Below, piece after piece: positions 42,409 to 52,582 of a DNA stretch of 64,000 bases. The stretch comes from Sulfurimonas sp. Lineage in GTDB: Bacteria; Campylobacterota; Campylobacteria; Campylobacterales; Sulfurimonadaceae. The notes beneath the pieces were generated by a model. That model made no database searches. It saw only the letters and a list, made by a program, of their open reading frames with translations, and had not been told where the DNA came from. The stretch lies in the NCBI GenBank assembly GCA_028044295.1, contig JAOFSE010000002.1:62001-126000 (forward strand). Reading direction: 5' to 3'. Position numbers and translations under genes: made by a program. Within the stretch, counting starts at the first letter, position 1, and every line of letters starts with the position of its first letter.

Positions 42409-43794
42409 ATGATTGATGAAAAACATATAAAACATTTTACTTCTATAGTTGGTGATGATAATATTTATAGCGATAAAGCACACCTTATAGCATATTCATA
42501 TGATGCTACACGTGAGCATTTTGAACCAGATGCTGTTATTTTTCCAAGAAATGAAGATGATATAAGTGCGATTTTAAAACACTGTAATGAACACAAAATT
42601 GTTATAGTTCCTCGTGGTGCTGGCAGTGGTTTTACTGGTGGGGCATTACCTAGTTCTGGTGGAATTGTTCTTGCAATGGAAAAGCATATGAATAAAATTC
42701 TAGAGATAGATATGAAAAATATGGTTGCGATTGTTCAACCTGGTGTTATTAACATGGACCTTCAGCGTGCAGTAGAAGAGGTAGGTCTTTTTTACCCGCC
42801 AGATCCAGCTAGTCAAGACTACTCTACTTTAGGTGGAAATGTAAGTGAAAATGCTGGTGGTATGCGTGCTGCTAAGTATGGAATTACAAAAGACTACGTA
42901 ATGGCTACTCGTGCTGTACTTCCAAATGGCGATATTATCAAAGCTGGAAAGAGAACGATTAAGGATGTAGCTGGGTATAACATCAGTGGTATTCTTATAG
43001 CTTCTGAAGGTACTCTTGCAGTGTTAAGTGAGATTACACTAAAGCTGATTCCAAAACCTAAGATGACTAAAACTGCAATGGGTATTTTTGATAGTGTAAG
43101 TGAAGCGATGGAAGCAGTTTACAAGACAATGGCAAGTGGTATTACTCCAGTTGCAATGGAGTTCTTAGATAACTTGACTATTCGTGCAGTTGAGCAGACC
43201 TACAATAAGGGTTTACCTGTTGATGCAGGAGCACTTTTAGTTACAGATGTAGATGGAAACCTGGAAGAAGATTTAGACTTTCAACTAGCTCAAATAGAAA
43301 AAGTCTTTCGTGAAAATGGATGTAGAACATTCAAAATAGCAAAAGATAATGCAGAAGCAGCAGATATTTGGTTCGCACGTCGTAATGCATCACAATCTAT
43401 AACTATTTATGGAAGTAAAAAGTTAAATGAAGATGTAACTGTACCTCGTGCAGTATTACCTGAACTTCTAGAGAAATTTTATGCTATTGCACATAAGTAT
43501 GATATTAACATTCCATGTTTTGGTCATACTGGTGATGGTAATGTTCATACTAATGTTATGGTTGATGGTTCTGATCCAGAACAGGTAAAAATTGCTTACC
43601 AAGCAATAGAAGAAGTTTTTCAAGCAACAGTAGATTTGGGTGGAACTCTTTCAGGTGAGCATGGTATTGGTCTTGCAAAAGCACCATATATGTCAATGGC
43701 TTTTACAGAAGAGGAGATGAACCTTTTCAAATCTATAAAAATGGCATTTGATCCAAACAATATTTTAAATCCTGCAAAAATGGGTCTAAACTAA
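42409..43794 (+). CDS. glcD: FAD-linked oxidase GlcD (glycolate/D-lactate dehydrogenase)
   Basis: A 461-aa flavoprotein. The PCMH FAD-binding domain shows VPRGAGSGFTGGALPSSGGI and DYSTLGGNVSENAGGMRAAK, and the C-terminal cap has PCFGHTGDGNVHTNVMV and GEHGIGLAKAPYM. It oxidises glycolate or D-lactate and passes electrons to quinone, usually with GlcE/GlcF-type partners; none lie beside it. It starts 2 nt after the PgbA-like gene and overlaps convergent comEC by 4 nt. Confidence 0.92.
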   Translation: MIDEKHIKHFTSIVGDDNIYSDKAHLIAYSYDATREHFEPDAVIFPRNEDDISAILKHCNEHKIVIVPRGAGSGFTGGALPSSGGIVLAMEKHMNKILEIDMKNMVAIVQPGVINMDLQRAVEEVGLFYPPDPASQDYSTLGGNVSENAGGMRAAKYGITKDYVMATRAVLPNGDIIKAGKRTIKDVAGYNISGILIASEGTLAVLSEITLKLIPKPKMTKTAMGIFDSVSEAMEAVYKTMASGITPVAMEFLDNLTIRAVEQTYNKGLPVDAGALLVTDVDGNLEEDLDFQLAQIEKVFRENGCRTFKIAKDNAEAADIWFARRNASQSITIYGSKKLNEDVTVPRAVLPELLEKFYAIAHKYDINIPCFGHTGDGNVHTNVMVDGSDPEQVKIAYQAIEEVFQATVDLGGTLSGEHGIGLAKAPYMSMAFTEEEMNLFKSIKMAFDPNNILNPAKMGLN

Positions 43795-45002
43795 GCTCTT
43801 CTTTTAATAAACAAAAGAGCAAGAGACAAAGCTACATGTAGAACTAAAAACTCATACGAGAGTTCTACATGTAAACCAACTTCACCTAAAGATATCAAAC
43901 TACTTAGCACTCCATCAAAAAGATCTCCAAAACTTACTACATGTAAAAAAATACTCAGTGGATAAAAGAGAGTAAAAAGTGTTGTCCATAAAATAGATAG
44001 TGGATGATAGATACTAAAGTTTGAAAAGATTACTAAAGAGTATGGAAGCATGAAAATATATACCCAAATAGGTAGGAGTGTAAATTGAAATATCTTACTT
44101 CTATTTTTATAGTAGATTAAAAACAAAAATATATAGTAAACCCCAGCAACTGACAACCAGAAGCCAATAGTAAAGAAAAGTTTAGGAAAAATCGATAATA
44201 GTAGAACAACTGTAACAAAGAGTGTCTGCATTGAAAGTACTTCAACACCTCTGTCGTAAAGAATAAAGCCTATAACTAGCATACCAAATGCACGTAGCAG
44301 TGATGGAGGAGAGTCTAAAAAAAGTAGGTAAGTAAGCAGTACGCTGGATACTATTATAAATAGATCTATGTTCGCATTTCTAAAAGGAAAGTACCTGTTT
44401 TGAAAGAATCGGTAGAGAGGTCTTAGTAAAAAGAAAAGTAGGGCAGATAAAACTCCTAAGTGAAAACCACTAATAGCAATAAGATGGGAAATTCCAAGAT
44501 TTGAGAATGTTGTTTGAAGATCTAAATGTAAAGGTTTTGCTGTGTAGAGTGCATAGTATAAACTTGATATATTCTTATCTGCATGTTGACTTGATATATG
44601 TTGATTTAGTATACTTTTAACAGATAAGTCATTTTCTACATGTAAGATTTTAGAGTTCGCATAGAATGTAGTCATATACTCATAGAAACTAATCTTTCCA
44701 GCCCATATTTCGACATCAATTTTTTTAGAATTTATATCCTGAAGTGATTTTTTTGCCGTAGTATAAAAAGTTAAACCATCGTCAGATTTTAATTTTAGTA
44801 CTTGATATGTTCTTCCATTTTTCGATGAGGTTTTTATATACTGTTTTAAAACTTTAGCTTTAAGAAGATGTGAATCAAAACGAGTTAATTTTTTATATTC
44901 ATTGTAGTTTATAAGAAGTGAATAGAAAAGTATAGATGCAGATATAAAAAGAAATGCTAAGTAGTCTCTCTTTGAAGTAAAAAGTGAGACTCTAGCAATC
45001 AT
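43791..45002 (-). CDS. comEC: Competence channel ComEC/Rec2, short form
   Basis: A 403-aa inner-membrane protein with an N-terminal OB-like DUF4131 part and a polytopic Competence domain containing LGISHLIAISGFHLGVLSAL and SPPSLLRAFGML. It imports single-stranded DNA during natural transformation. The C-terminal metallo-beta-lactamase domain of Bacillus ComEC is absent, as in the short ComE3 of H. pylori. It lies 3 nt after dnaB, the neighbour also seen in H. pylori. Four copies of the CTACATGTAG-type palindrome lie in it (43832, 43865, 43937, 44636), the first two as a 13-bp inverted repeat. Confidence 0.9.
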   Translation of the reverse strand: MIARVSLFTSKRDYLAFLFISASILFYSLLINYNEYKKLTRFDSHLLKAKVLKQYIKTSSKNGRTYQVLKLKSDDGLTFYTTAKKSLQDINSKKIDVEIWAGKISFYEYMTTFYANSKILHVENDLSVKSILNQHISSQHADKNISSLYYALYTAKPLHLDLQTTFSNLGISHLIAISGFHLGVLSALLFFLLRPLYRFFQNRYFPFRNANIDLFIIVSSVLLTYLLFLDSPPSLLRAFGMLVIGFILYDRGVEVLSMQTLFVTVVLLLSIFPKLFFTIGFWLSVAGVYYIFLFLIYYKNRSKIFQFTLLPIWVYIFMLPYSLVIFSNFSIYHPLSILWTTLFTLFYPLSIFLHVVSFGDLFDGVLSSLISLGEVGLHVELSYEFLVLHVALSLALLFIKRRA

Positions 45003-45005
45003 CTT

Positions 45006-46457
45006 TTAGATTGTAGGTATTGATATAGAAGGTTCTCCCATATCAACATTTGCTGAGCGGGTATCTACATTTTCGTAAACTGTCTCAACACCTTTGGCAA
45101 AAGCTGGTGCATCAACAAAGCGAGTAAGTTTTTTCTGAAAAACTAGTTTAACATGACCAGTTGGACCATTTCTCTGTTTTCCTATAATGATCTCAGCATC
45201 TTCTTCTTCTTTTTCTACATACTCTGAGATAAATTCTTTACCCTCAGCCTTAGCAGCTTTCTCACGCTCTTTTTCTTCTTTATAAAGATAAACATCATCT
45301 CTATAAACAAAAAGAATAATATCTGCATCTTGCTCAATTGAACCAGACTCACGAATATCACTTAGCATAGGACGTTTGTCATTTCTAGCTTCTAGTCCAC
45401 GGTTAAGTTGTGAAAGTGCTACAATAGGCATCTCTAGTTCACGAGCAAGCATCTTAAGTCCACGAGACATCTCTGAAACTTGTAAGTGTCTATCTTGGTT
45501 ACCAACACCACTCATAATTTGGAGGTAGTCAATAACTGCAATCTCTATCTCAGGATGTTGATTTTTTAGTTTTCTAAGTTTAGATCTAAGTTGGTTGATA
45601 TTGATACTACCTTGATCATCTACAAACAGTTTTGCAGAGTTCATCTTGTCTATCGCACCATTAAGAGAAGACCATTGGTCATCATTCATATCACCAACAC
45701 GAAGCTTTTGTAATGGGATTGATGTTTGGATAGAAAGTAGTCTAAGCATAAGTTGTTCAGCTGGCATCTCTAGTGAGAAAAATGCAACACCTTTACCGTC
45801 TTGGATTAAGGAGTTCACAGTGTTTAATATAAAAGATGTTTTACCCATAGCAGGACGAGCAGCGATGATAACTAAATCACCTTTACCAAACCCAGTTGTC
45901 ATCTTGTTTAGTTCATGAAAACCAGTATCTACACCAACTAAGATGTTGTTACCACGAGCCTTCATCTCTTTGATGTACTCCATAGTGTCAAATGTCATTT
46001 TTGGAGAGTCTTTGAAGTCTGAAGTTTGGTTGTCTTGAGTTATTTCATATAGCTTTTTCTCAACTATATCTACAACTTCAGCAGATGGAAGTTCCTCTTC
46101 AACAGTAACTCTTTTTATCTCTGTTGTTAGTGTTAGTAGATGACGTTTAAGAGACTTGTCTTTTATCTCATCTACATATGCTTTTGTGTTTGAGATTGGA
46201 TTTGCTGAGAGGATTTCAAGCATAACCTGTTCATCAAACTTTTTGATTTTAATAAGTTCTTTTTTTATAAACTCTTCATCTATAGGTTGGTCTTTTTGAA
46301 GTAGAACAACCATAGCACCAAAAATATCTTGATGTGATGGTAGGTAAAAGTCATCTTTGTTTAGGGTAGTACTTAACTCATCAAACTGTTGTGGTTCAAA
46401 TACTATTGAACTTAAAATACTTCTTTCAAAGGCTAGGTTATATAGATTGTCTTGCAT
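45006..46457 (-). CDS. dnaB: Replicative DNA helicase DnaB
   Basis: A 483-aa hexameric fork helicase with the N-terminal DnaG-interacting domain (AFERSILSSIVFEPQQFDEL) and RecA-like ATPase: Walker A AARPAMGKTSFIL, Walker B AVIDYLQIM, arginine region QDRHLQVSEMSRGLKMLA and DIRESGSIEQDAD. No intein. It overlaps ispG by one base. Confidence 0.97.
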   Translation of the reverse strand: MQDNLYNLAFERSILSSIVFEPQQFDELSTTLNKDDFYLPSHQDIFGAMVVLLQKDQPIDEEFIKKELIKIKKFDEQVMLEILSANPISNTKAYVDEIKDKSLKRHLLTLTTEIKRVTVEEELPSAEVVDIVEKKLYEITQDNQTSDFKDSPKMTFDTMEYIKEMKARGNNILVGVDTGFHELNKMTTGFGKGDLVIIAARPAMGKTSFILNTVNSLIQDGKGVAFFSLEMPAEQLMLRLLSIQTSIPLQKLRVGDMNDDQWSSLNGAIDKMNSAKLFVDDQGSININQLRSKLRKLKNQHPEIEIAVIDYLQIMSGVGNQDRHLQVSEMSRGLKMLARELEMPIVALSQLNRGLEARNDKRPMLSDIRESGSIEQDADIILFVYRDDVYLYKEEKEREKAAKAEGKEFISEYVEKEEEDAEIIIGKQRNGPTGHVKLVFQKKLTRFVDAPAFAKGVETVYENVDTRSANVDMGEPSISIPTI

Positions 46458-47524
46458 TAATTACCTTCTGACTCTTTAGCAGCAGTTTCAACTTCTTCTA
46501 CAAATCTATCTACAAGCTCATCTTCATCAAGGTTAGCAACAACTTCACCCTTAACCATTACAAGACCTTTACCTTTACCGTAAGCTATAGCAACATCAGC
46601 GTGAGCAGCTTCACCTATAGCATTTACAACACATCCCATAACAGAAACGTTTAGGGGTGCTTTTATATGTTTCGTTCGCTCTTCTATTTCAGCTACTGCT
46701 GTAACTAAGTCAGCTTCAATTCTTCCACATGTAGGACAAGAAATGATGTTAAGACCATCAGGCATAGCACCACTGTCTTTAAGTATTGCACGAGCTACGT
46801 TTATCTCTTCTTCTAACTCACCTGTAATGGAAACACGCATAGTGTCACCAATACCATCAAGTAGAAGTGCTCCAAGACCAATAGAGCTTTTTACAGTAGC
46901 GTGAAAAAGTGTACCAGCTTCTGTAACCCCAAGGTGAAATGGATAGTGATTTTTAGGACGTAGCATACGGTAAGCATCTACGGTTCGCTCAACGTCACTT
47001 GCTTTTAGAGATACCTTAATATCATCAAAACCTAAATCTTCTAAAAACTTTATGTTGTACTCGGCTGAAGCAACCATACCTTCAGCTGTTTGTCCATACT
47101 TGTTTTCAAACTCTTTTTCTAAACTACCAGCATTTACACCAATACGAATAGGTAAAGAACGTTCTTGACAAGCTTTTACAATCTCTTTTATACGAGATTT
47201 TTCACCAATATTTCCAGGGTTAAAACGTATACAGTCAACAACTTTTGCAGCTTCAAGTGCAAGTTTATAGTTAAAGTGAATATCGGCCACAAGAGGTAAA
47301 GAGATTTGTTCTTTGATTGATTTTAATGCAAGTGCATCTTCCATATTTGGAACAGCAACTCTTACTATATCAGCACCAGCAAAATGAAGTCTATTTATCT
47401 GCTCAACTGTCTCAGCAACATTTGCTGTTTGAGAGTATGTCATAGATTGTGTACTTATAGGAGCGTCACCACCAACGGCAACATCCCCTACAAAAATTTG
47501 TTTAGTTTTTACTCTATTTATCAT
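46457..47524 (-). CDS. ispG: 4-hydroxy-3-methylbut-2-enyl diphosphate synthase IspG
   Basis: A 355-aa 4Fe-4S enzyme of the MEP isoprenoid pathway. It shows [18 protein letters not shown], the TIM-barrel part with [10 protein letters not shown], and C-terminal cluster Cys residues in [13 protein letters not shown] and [13 protein letters not shown]. It is the first gene of an ispG-dnaB-comEC run with 1-nt and 3-nt junctions. AAAAAGG lies upstream of the ATG. Confidence 0.97.
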   Translation of the reverse strand: MINRVKTKQIFVGDVAVGGDAPISTQSMTYSQTANVAETVEQINRLHFAGADIVRVAVPNMEDALALKSIKEQISLPLVADIHFNYKLALEAAKVVDCIRFNPGNIGEKSRIKEIVKACQERSLPIRIGVNAGSLEKEFENKYGQTAEGMVASAEYNIKFLEDLGFDDIKVSLKASDVERTVDAYRMLRPKNHYPFHLGVTEAGTLFHATVKSSIGLGALLLDGIGDTMRVSITGELEEEINVARAILKDSGAMPDGLNIISCPTCGRIEADLVTAVAEIEERTKHIKAPLNVSVMGCVVNAIGEAAHADVAIAYGKGKGLVMVKGEVVANLDEDELVDRFVEEVETAAKESEGN

Positions 47525-47608
47525 AGAGTGATTCTATCCTTTTTGGTATAAGAGAGTGCTTATGAGTCAAACTTAACTTTTAAGTGTTAATTGTTTGTGA
47601 AACTTAGA

Positions 47609-47614
47609 TAAAAT
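47609..47614 (+). promoter_or_regulatory. -10-like box TAAAAT, leaderless geometry, for the 43-aa gene
   Basis: TAAAAT, six bases (TTCACC), then ATG at 47621; no ribosome site. Confidence 0.35.
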
Positions 47615-47620
47615 TTCACC

Positions 47621-47752
47621 ATGAGTAAAATAGAAAAAACAAAACGAATTACATTAATAATTTTAGGACTTAGTATGTCTGCATATCTTATGTACAGTGG
47701 CATAGAGATACTAAACTACGAAGAGAACAATCAGACTAAAGTCCAAAAATAA
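47621..47752 (+). CDS. 43-aa single-span membrane microprotein
   Basis: A short frame, MSKIEKTKRITLIILG at the start, with one membrane helix at about 10-28, a positively charged N-terminal end and an acidic, polar tail (NYEENNQTKVQK). Charge distribution fits an inner-membrane protein with its N terminus inside. It fills the 250-nt gap between ispG and alr. Support: hydrophobic pattern and the TAAAAT-6 nt-ATG start; no homologue recognised. Confidence 0.5.
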   Translation: MSKIEKTKRITLIILGLSMSAYLMYSGIEILNYEENNQTKVQK

Positions 47753-47760
47753 AACTTTGG

Positions 47761-47766
47761 TATAAT
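47761..47766 (+). promoter_or_regulatory. -10 box, leaderless geometry, for alr
   Basis: TGGTATAAT (box 47761-47766), seven bases, then the alr ATG at 47774. No ribosome site lies between. Confidence 0.5.
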
Positions 47767-47773
47767 TTTCCTA

Positions 47774-48793
47774 ATGGCTTACATAAAACTAAACAAAACA
47801 AACTTTTTTAATAACCTTAACATCATCAAAGAGCATACTAAAAGTGTAGAAAAAATAGCACTTGTTCTAAAAGATAATGCTTACGGACATGGTCTTACAG
47901 AAATGGCTTCATTAGCAAGTGAGTATGGTATAAAAAGAGCAGTTGTTCGTACAAGTGAAGAAGCAAAAAAAATAGAAGAGTTTTTTGAGTATATTTTAGT
48001 GCTTAGTGATACAACTGTAGTAAAAAGTGAAAAAGTTAGATATACAATTAACTCTCTAAATAGCATTAGTAAATTTTCTAATGGCACAAAAGTAGAGTTA
48101 AAAGTTGATACTGGTATGCATAGAAATGGTATATCAAAGAGTGAGTTAAACGAAGCATTTAGTAAAATAAAAGAAGTAGGACTTGTTTTAGAAGCTGTTT
48201 TTACACATCACTCCAGTGCAGATGAACTAACAAGCGAGTGGTTCTCCCAAAACTGTAATTTTAAGATAGTAAAAGAAGAAGCAAGTAAGTTAGCTGAGGA
48301 GTTTGGATTTACTCAGTTGAGGTTTCATTCTTCAAACTCTGCATCACTATTTCGTCATAGTAATTTCGATGAAGATATGGCTAGAGTAGGCATAGCAGCT
48401 TATGGATGTATGAGTCTTCCAAGTTCTTTACGTGTAGAAGGTTTTAAGCCAGTTCTTTCTCTATATGCACAAAAAATATCTTCTAGAGATTTACAAAAAG
48501 GCCAAAGAGTTGGTTATGGATCGACTTATGAATCTTCTAGGGACTTAATCATTAGTAATTATAACTTTGGTTACGGAGACGGTTTTTTAAGAAGTTGTTC
48601 AAATAACTACTCGACACCAGAGGGTATAGAGTTAGCTGGTCGTGTTTCTATGGATAACAGTTCATTTGTAAGTGATAGTGATGAACTTCTTATTTTTAAT
48701 GATGCGATTGAGATAGCTAAAAGTGCAGGGACTATAAGCTATGAAGTTCTTACATCACTAAAAAGTGACATAAGAAGAGAGATTGTAGGCTAA
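47774..48793 (+). CDS. alr: Alanine racemase
   Basis: A 339-aa PLP enzyme that makes D-Ala for peptidoglycan. The PLP Lys is in LVLKDNAYGHG near residue 38, then LKVDTGMHRNG, ARVGIAAYGC and the catalytic Tyr region GQRVGYGSTYES. AGRVSMDNSSF is a variant of the family GRVSMDQ. It is 20-30 residues shorter than typical Alr. It starts in leaderless geometry and overlaps the next convergent gene by 4 nt. Confidence 0.93.
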   Translation: MAYIKLNKTNFFNNLNIIKEHTKSVEKIALVLKDNAYGHGLTEMASLASEYGIKRAVVRTSEEAKKIEEFFEYILVLSDTTVVKSEKVRYTINSLNSISKFSNGTKVELKVDTGMHRNGISKSELNEAFSKIKEVGLVLEAVFTHHSSADELTSEWFSQNCNFKIVKEEASKLAEEFGFTQLRFHSSNSASLFRHSNFDEDMARVGIAAYGCMSLPSSLRVEGFKPVLSLYAQKISSRDLQKGQRVGYGSTYESSRDLIISNYNFGYGDGFLRSCSNNYSTPEGIELAGRVSMDNSSFVSDSDELLIFNDAIEIAKSAGTISYEVLTSLKSDIRREIVG

Positions 48794-49182
48794 GAGTTTA
48801 TCTTTATGATGGCATTTTGGTAAATAACACCATCAACTCCTAAAAGTGCAAGTTCTTCTATTTCAGAGTCTTCGTCTACATGTACTATTATTTTTGCATC
48901 AAAAAGATAGTTTTCTGCTAAGTTTTGAGCAGTCTTTGCTAACTCTTTTTGTAAAACAATGTAGTTTACATGTAGAGCAGATGCGTAAGTTATCTGTGTA
49001 ATGTTTTCTACATGTAGAGCAATACTGACAGAGTTTTTAGTAGCAAACTTAATAAGCTCAAGATTTTCCTCATTAAACTCTACAAAGATGGTTGAGTTTG
49101 CAGGAGTATTTTCTATAGCATCCATACTATGAATATGGTAAAACTTCTCACTATCTATAAATCTATGTCCAAAAAATATCAT
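48790..49182 (-). CDS. Unknown cytoplasmic protein rich in palindrome copies
   Basis: A 130-aa protein starting IFFGHRFIDSEKFYHIHSMD after Met, with alternating hydrophobic strands and helices (SIALHVENITQ, VDEDSEIEELALLGVDGVIY) that suggest a partial alpha/beta barrel such as a phosphodiesterase-like fold; I do not recognise the family. Three copies of the CTACATGTAG-type palindrome (48876, 48966, 49008) each encode His-Val on the sense strand. The ATG at 49182 overlaps the preceding stop (TAATG), which is why I prefer it over the frame opening at 49200. Confidence 0.6.
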   Translation of the reverse strand: MIFFGHRFIDSEKFYHIHSMDAIENTPANSTIFVEFNEENLELIKFATKNSVSIALHVENITQITYASALHVNYIVLQKELAKTAQNLAENYLFDAKIIVHVDEDSEIEELALLGVDGVIYQNAIIKINS

Positions 49183-49412
49183 TATGCTTGCTCCAAACAC
49201 TCATCTGAGCAGTAATATTTATTACTACTTAAAATTGCTTCATCAAGTTCACAGTAAATACTACATGTAGAACACTCTACCATTTCATTACTATCATCTT
49301 TTTTAGACTTTTTAGTAGCTTTTTTAGGCTTAGTAACTGAAGGCTTTTTCTTTATAAATAAAAAATATACAGTTAGTATAACTCCTACTACAAGTAATAA
49401 CTTTAGTATCAT
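49182..49412 (-). CDS. PP0621-like membrane-anchored Cys-motif protein
   Basis: A 76-aa protein: one N-terminal membrane helix ([19 protein letters not shown]), a Lys-rich linker, then [14 protein letters not shown] and [11 protein letters not shown], a likely zinc-binding ribbon. It fits the PP0621-like family of small proteobacterial proteins of unknown role. It overlaps rsmG by 4 nt. An exact CTACATGTAG (49261) encodes the Ser-Thr-Cys of the first ribbon half. Confidence 0.68.
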   Translation of the reverse strand: MILKLLLVVGVILTVYFLFIKKKPSVTKPKKATKKSKKDDSNEMVECSTCSIYCELDEAILSSNKYYCSDECLEQA

Positions 49413-49990
49413 AAATCTTCTCCTATCAGAAGGTAGTGTCTGTTTTTAGTCTTTATAATTTTGTAAGGAAGTTCAGACGAGACTTCATTGTAAACATTTT
49501 CACCCTTGTAAAAAAGTAGTTTACTTTTTTCATCTCGAAAGTTCTCACTGAGTTTTAAAAGCATATCAGTTTCTGTGACTGCTCTTGAAGTTACCATATC
49601 AAATATCTCAGGCTCCATCTCTTCAACTCTTTTTTTCACAACTTTTACATTTTTTAAGCCTAAGTCAGCTTTCACAAACTGTAAAAAACTAGCTCTCTTT
49701 GCTAAAGGTTCAACAAGTGTAACTTGTGTGTCTGGTAGTCCAATCGCTAGAATCATACCAGGAAAGCCAGCACCTGTTCCTATGTCTAAAAGATTTTTAA
49801 CCTTAGGCAAAAAACTAACAGGAAAAACAGCATCATAGATAAACTCATCTATAGTTTGCTCGTCTTTTGCACCAGTCAGGTTATGGATTTTGTTCCATTT
49901 AAAAAGAAGTTCTTTGTACTTTTGTATATTTGAGAAGAAGTTATCTGGTAGTTGGAGGTTATCGCTCTCTATTTTAGATTTTAAACTCAA
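49409..49990 (-). CDS. rsmG: 16S rRNA (guanine527-N7)-methyltransferase RsmG
   Basis: A 193-aa SAM enzyme with [15 protein letters not shown], the SAM-binding [20 protein letters not shown] and [15 protein letters not shown]. Loss in other bacteria gives low-level streptomycin resistance. It starts with TTG, AGGG seven bases upstream; it lies 8 nt after ribA. Confidence 0.95.
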   Translation of the reverse strand: MSLKSKIESDNLQLPDNFFSNIQKYKELLFKWNKIHNLTGAKDEQTIDEFIYDAVFPVSFLPKVKNLLDIGTGAGFPGMILAIGLPDTQVTLVEPLAKRASFLQFVKADLGLKNVKVVKKRVEEMEPEIFDMVTSRAVTETDMLLKLSENFRDEKSKLLFYKGENVYNEVSSELPYKIIKTKNRHYLLIGEDL

Positions 49991-49998
49991 AATATACC

Positions 49999-50562
49999 CT
50001 AAAGAAGATGACCCATGTCATCTTTTTTAACATTGAGATAATCTACATTGTGCTCATTTGATTCCATAATTATTGGAACTCTTTCAACTACTTCTATGTC
50101 GCTGATAGATTTTACTTTGTCAGGATTATTTGTAAGAAGTTTTATCTTGTGGATGTCAAAATGATGAAGGATATATGTAACAACTTCATAAGTTCTTTCA
50201 TCAGCAGCAAAGCCTAGTTGATGGTTTGCTTCTATGGTGTTTAGACCTTTGTCTTGTAGAGCGTAAGCGTTTATCTTATTTAGTAGACCGATATTTCTAC
50301 CTTCTTGACGAAGGTATATAACCATACCGTTACTCTCTTGAGCTAGCTTAAGTGCGTACTCAAGTTGGTCTCTACAGTCACACTTTAAACTACCTATTGC
50401 ATCACCAGTTAAGCACTCTGAATGAACTCTAACAACTGGAACTTCATCTAAAGTATCTTTATAAATAACTAAATGTTCTTTGTTGCCTTCTTTGAAAGCT
50501 TTTACTTTAAAATCACCAAATCTAGATGGTAAATTTGCTACTTCTGAAATTTCTATATTCAA
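49999..50562 (-). CDS. ribA: GTP cyclohydrolase II
   Basis: A 187-aa first enzyme of riboflavin synthesis. Zinc ligands are seen in [17 protein letters not shown], followed by [15 protein letters not shown] and [14 protein letters not shown]. It is the stand-alone form, not fused to RibB. The start appears to be TTG with AGGG upstream. Confidence 0.95.
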   Translation of the reverse strand: MNIEISEVANLPSRFGDFKVKAFKEGNKEHLVIYKDTLDEVPVVRVHSECLTGDAIGSLKCDCRDQLEYALKLAQESNGMVIYLRQEGRNIGLLNKINAYALQDKGLNTIEANHQLGFAADERTYEVVTYILHHFDIHKIKLLTNNPDKVKSISDIEVVERVPIIMESNEHNVDYLNVKKDDMGHLL

Positions 50563-50633
50563 TTAATGTACCCTAATTTTAACTTTAAAACGGTAAAATA
50601 TTTTTTTATTATTATAGCTAAAAAAGGTTTATT

Positions 50634-51611
50634 ATGTTTCAAAGATTTCGTAGAACTCGTTTAAATGGACATCTTCGCTCACTCGTGCGTGAGACACATG
50701 TTAATGTGGAAGATTTTATTTATCCACTTTTTGTTCGTTCAGGTAAAGGAATAAAAACAGAAGTTTCTTCAATGCCTGGTGTTTTTCAGATGAGTTTAGA
50801 TGAGATATTAAAAGAGTGTGTAGAGCTTAAAAAACTTGGACTTTACTCAATCATACTTTTTGGAATCCCTGATGTAAAAGACTCTATAGGTTCAGACTCC
50901 TTATGCGAACATGGAATAATTTCTACTGCTATAAAAGCTATAAAAAAAGAACATCCAGATATGTTTGTAGTAACTGACCTTTGTTTTTGTGAGTATACAG
51001 ACCATGGACACTGTGGAATCATTGATGATGAAAAAGAGACTGTAAACAATGACGCTACATTAGAAATCTCAGGTCAACAAGCTGTAATCCATGCAAAAGC
51101 AGGAGCTGATATGATAGCTCCATCTGGAATGATGGATGGAATCATAGAGACACTTCGTGATTCACTAGATGAGGCAGGATTCGAGAACTTACCAATTATG
51201 TCTTATTCGACAAAATTTTCTTCAGGATACTATGGACCATTTCGTGATGTTGCGGAGTCAACTCCGAGTTTTGGTGACCGTGCATCTTATCAGATGGATC
51301 CAGCAAATAGACGTGAAGCTGTAAACGAATCTATATCAGATGAACTTCAAGGTGCTGACATACTTATGGTTAAGCCAGCACTTGCATACTTAGATATTGT
51401 TCGTGAGATCAAAGATGCTACTTCTTTGCCAATGGCAGTTTATAATGTTAGTGGAGAGTACGCTATGCTTAAGATGGCAGGTGCTAATAACCTCATAGAT
51501 TATGACAGAGTAGTCATGGAAACTATGGTTGCCTTTAAACGTGCAGGAGCAGATATAATTATTTCTTACCATGCAAAAGAAGTAGCTACTATGCTTAAAG
51601 GTAAAATTTAG
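50634..51611 (+). CDS. hemB: Delta-aminolevulinic acid dehydratase (porphobilinogen synthase)
   Basis: A 325-aa haem pathway enzyme. [15 protein letters not shown] starts the barrel; the zinc cysteines are in [14 protein letters not shown]; Schiff-base Lys residues in [15 protein letters not shown] and [13 protein letters not shown]. The three-Cys site marks the zinc-dependent class. It has an AAAAGG ribosome site. Confidence 0.97.
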   Translation: MFQRFRRTRLNGHLRSLVRETHVNVEDFIYPLFVRSGKGIKTEVSSMPGVFQMSLDEILKECVELKKLGLYSIILFGIPDVKDSIGSDSLCEHGIISTAIKAIKKEHPDMFVVTDLCFCEYTDHGHCGIIDDEKETVNNDATLEISGQQAVIHAKAGADMIAPSGMMDGIIETLRDSLDEAGFENLPIMSYSTKFSSGYYGPFRDVAESTPSFGDRASYQMDPANRREAVNESISDELQGADILMVKPALAYLDIVREIKDATSLPMAVYNVSGEYAMLKMAGANNLIDYDRVVMETMVAFKRAGADIIISYHAKEVATMLKGKI

Positions 51612-51612
51612 G

Positions 51613-51618
51613 TATAAT
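51613..51618 (+). promoter_or_regulatory. -10 box for argF
   Basis: GGTATAAT starting one base after the hemB stop codon, 42 nt before the argF start; gives argF its own promoter. Confidence 0.5.
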
Positions 51619-51659
51619 TACAGCTTTTTTCGAGAATTGCATAGGCAGAAGGATAATAG

Positions 51660-52580
51660 TTGAGACATTTTTTAACACTTAAAGATTTTACTAAAGACGA
51701 GATATTAGAGATAATAGACATCGGTCTTGAGATAAAGAAAAATCTTAAATCAAAAATATACAAAAAAGAGCTGGAGAATCAGACTCTTGGTATGATTTTT
51801 GAGAAAAGCTCAACTCGAACACGTGTTAGTTTTGAAACTGGGATGTTTCAACTAGGCGGTCATGCACTTTTTCTCTCAAACCGTGATATCCACTTAGGAC
51901 GCGGTGAACCCATAAAAGACACAGCTAGAGTTATCAGTAGTATGTGTGACATGGTTATGATTAGAACGTTTGAACACTCTATGATAGAGGAGTTCGCATC
52001 TTACTCTAAAGTACCTATTATAAATGGACTTACAGACTCTTACCATCCGGTACAACTTTTAGCTGACTATATGACACTAGTAGAACATAGTGCAAGTGAG
52101 AACATAGTGTGCGCGTATGTAGGTGATGGAAATAACATGACACACTCATGGATGATGCTTGCAGCTAAACTTGGGTTTGAACTTCGCATAGCTACTCCTG
52201 TTGGTTATGAGGTTGACCAAACTGTTTTAGCTGATGCGCAAGAGCTAGCTTGTGAGAGTGGAGCGAAGATAATCACATATAACGACCCTAAAGAAGCAGT
52301 TAAAGGTGCTACAGTTGTTACAACAGACACTTGGACTTCAATGGGTCAAGAAGAAGAGAAAGAAGAACGTATCAAAATTTTCAAGGGCTTTATGGTTGAT
52401 GAGAATATGATGAGTTTAGCTCAAAGTGATGCAAAGTTTTTACACTGCTTACCAGCTTATAGAGGTTTAGAAGTAAGTGAAGAAACATTTGAGAAACACT
52501 CTAAGATTGTTTTTGATGAGGCGGAAAATAGGCTCCACGCTCAAAAAGGTCTTATGGTGTGGTTAGATAAACAACGTTAA
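51660..52580 (+). CDS. argF: Ornithine carbamoyltransferase
   Basis: A 306-aa arginine biosynthesis enzyme. The carbamoyl-phosphate motif is [12 protein letters not shown], then [12 protein letters not shown] and the ornithine-binding [11 protein letters not shown]. It starts with TTG, with AAGGA seven bases upstream. It is convergent with trpS. Confidence 0.96.
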   Translation: MRHFLTLKDFTKDEILEIIDIGLEIKKNLKSKIYKKELENQTLGMIFEKSSTRTRVSFETGMFQLGGHALFLSNRDIHLGRGEPIKDTARVISSMCDMVMIRTFEHSMIEEFASYSKVPIINGLTDSYHPVQLLADYMTLVEHSASENIVCAYVGDGNNMTHSWMMLAAKLGFELRIATPVGYEVDQTVLADAQELACESGAKIITYNDPKEAVKGATVVTTDTWTSMGQEEEKEERIKIFKGFMVDENMMSLAQSDAKFLHCLPAYRGLEVSEETFEKHSKIVFDEAENRLHAQKGLMVWLDKQR

Positions 52581-52582
52581 GA

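Noticed and set aside
46725-46734. CCACATGTAG in ispG as another palindrome copy
   Set aside because: It encodes the conserved Cys-Pro-Thr-Cys of the Fe-S site, so protein constraint explains it.
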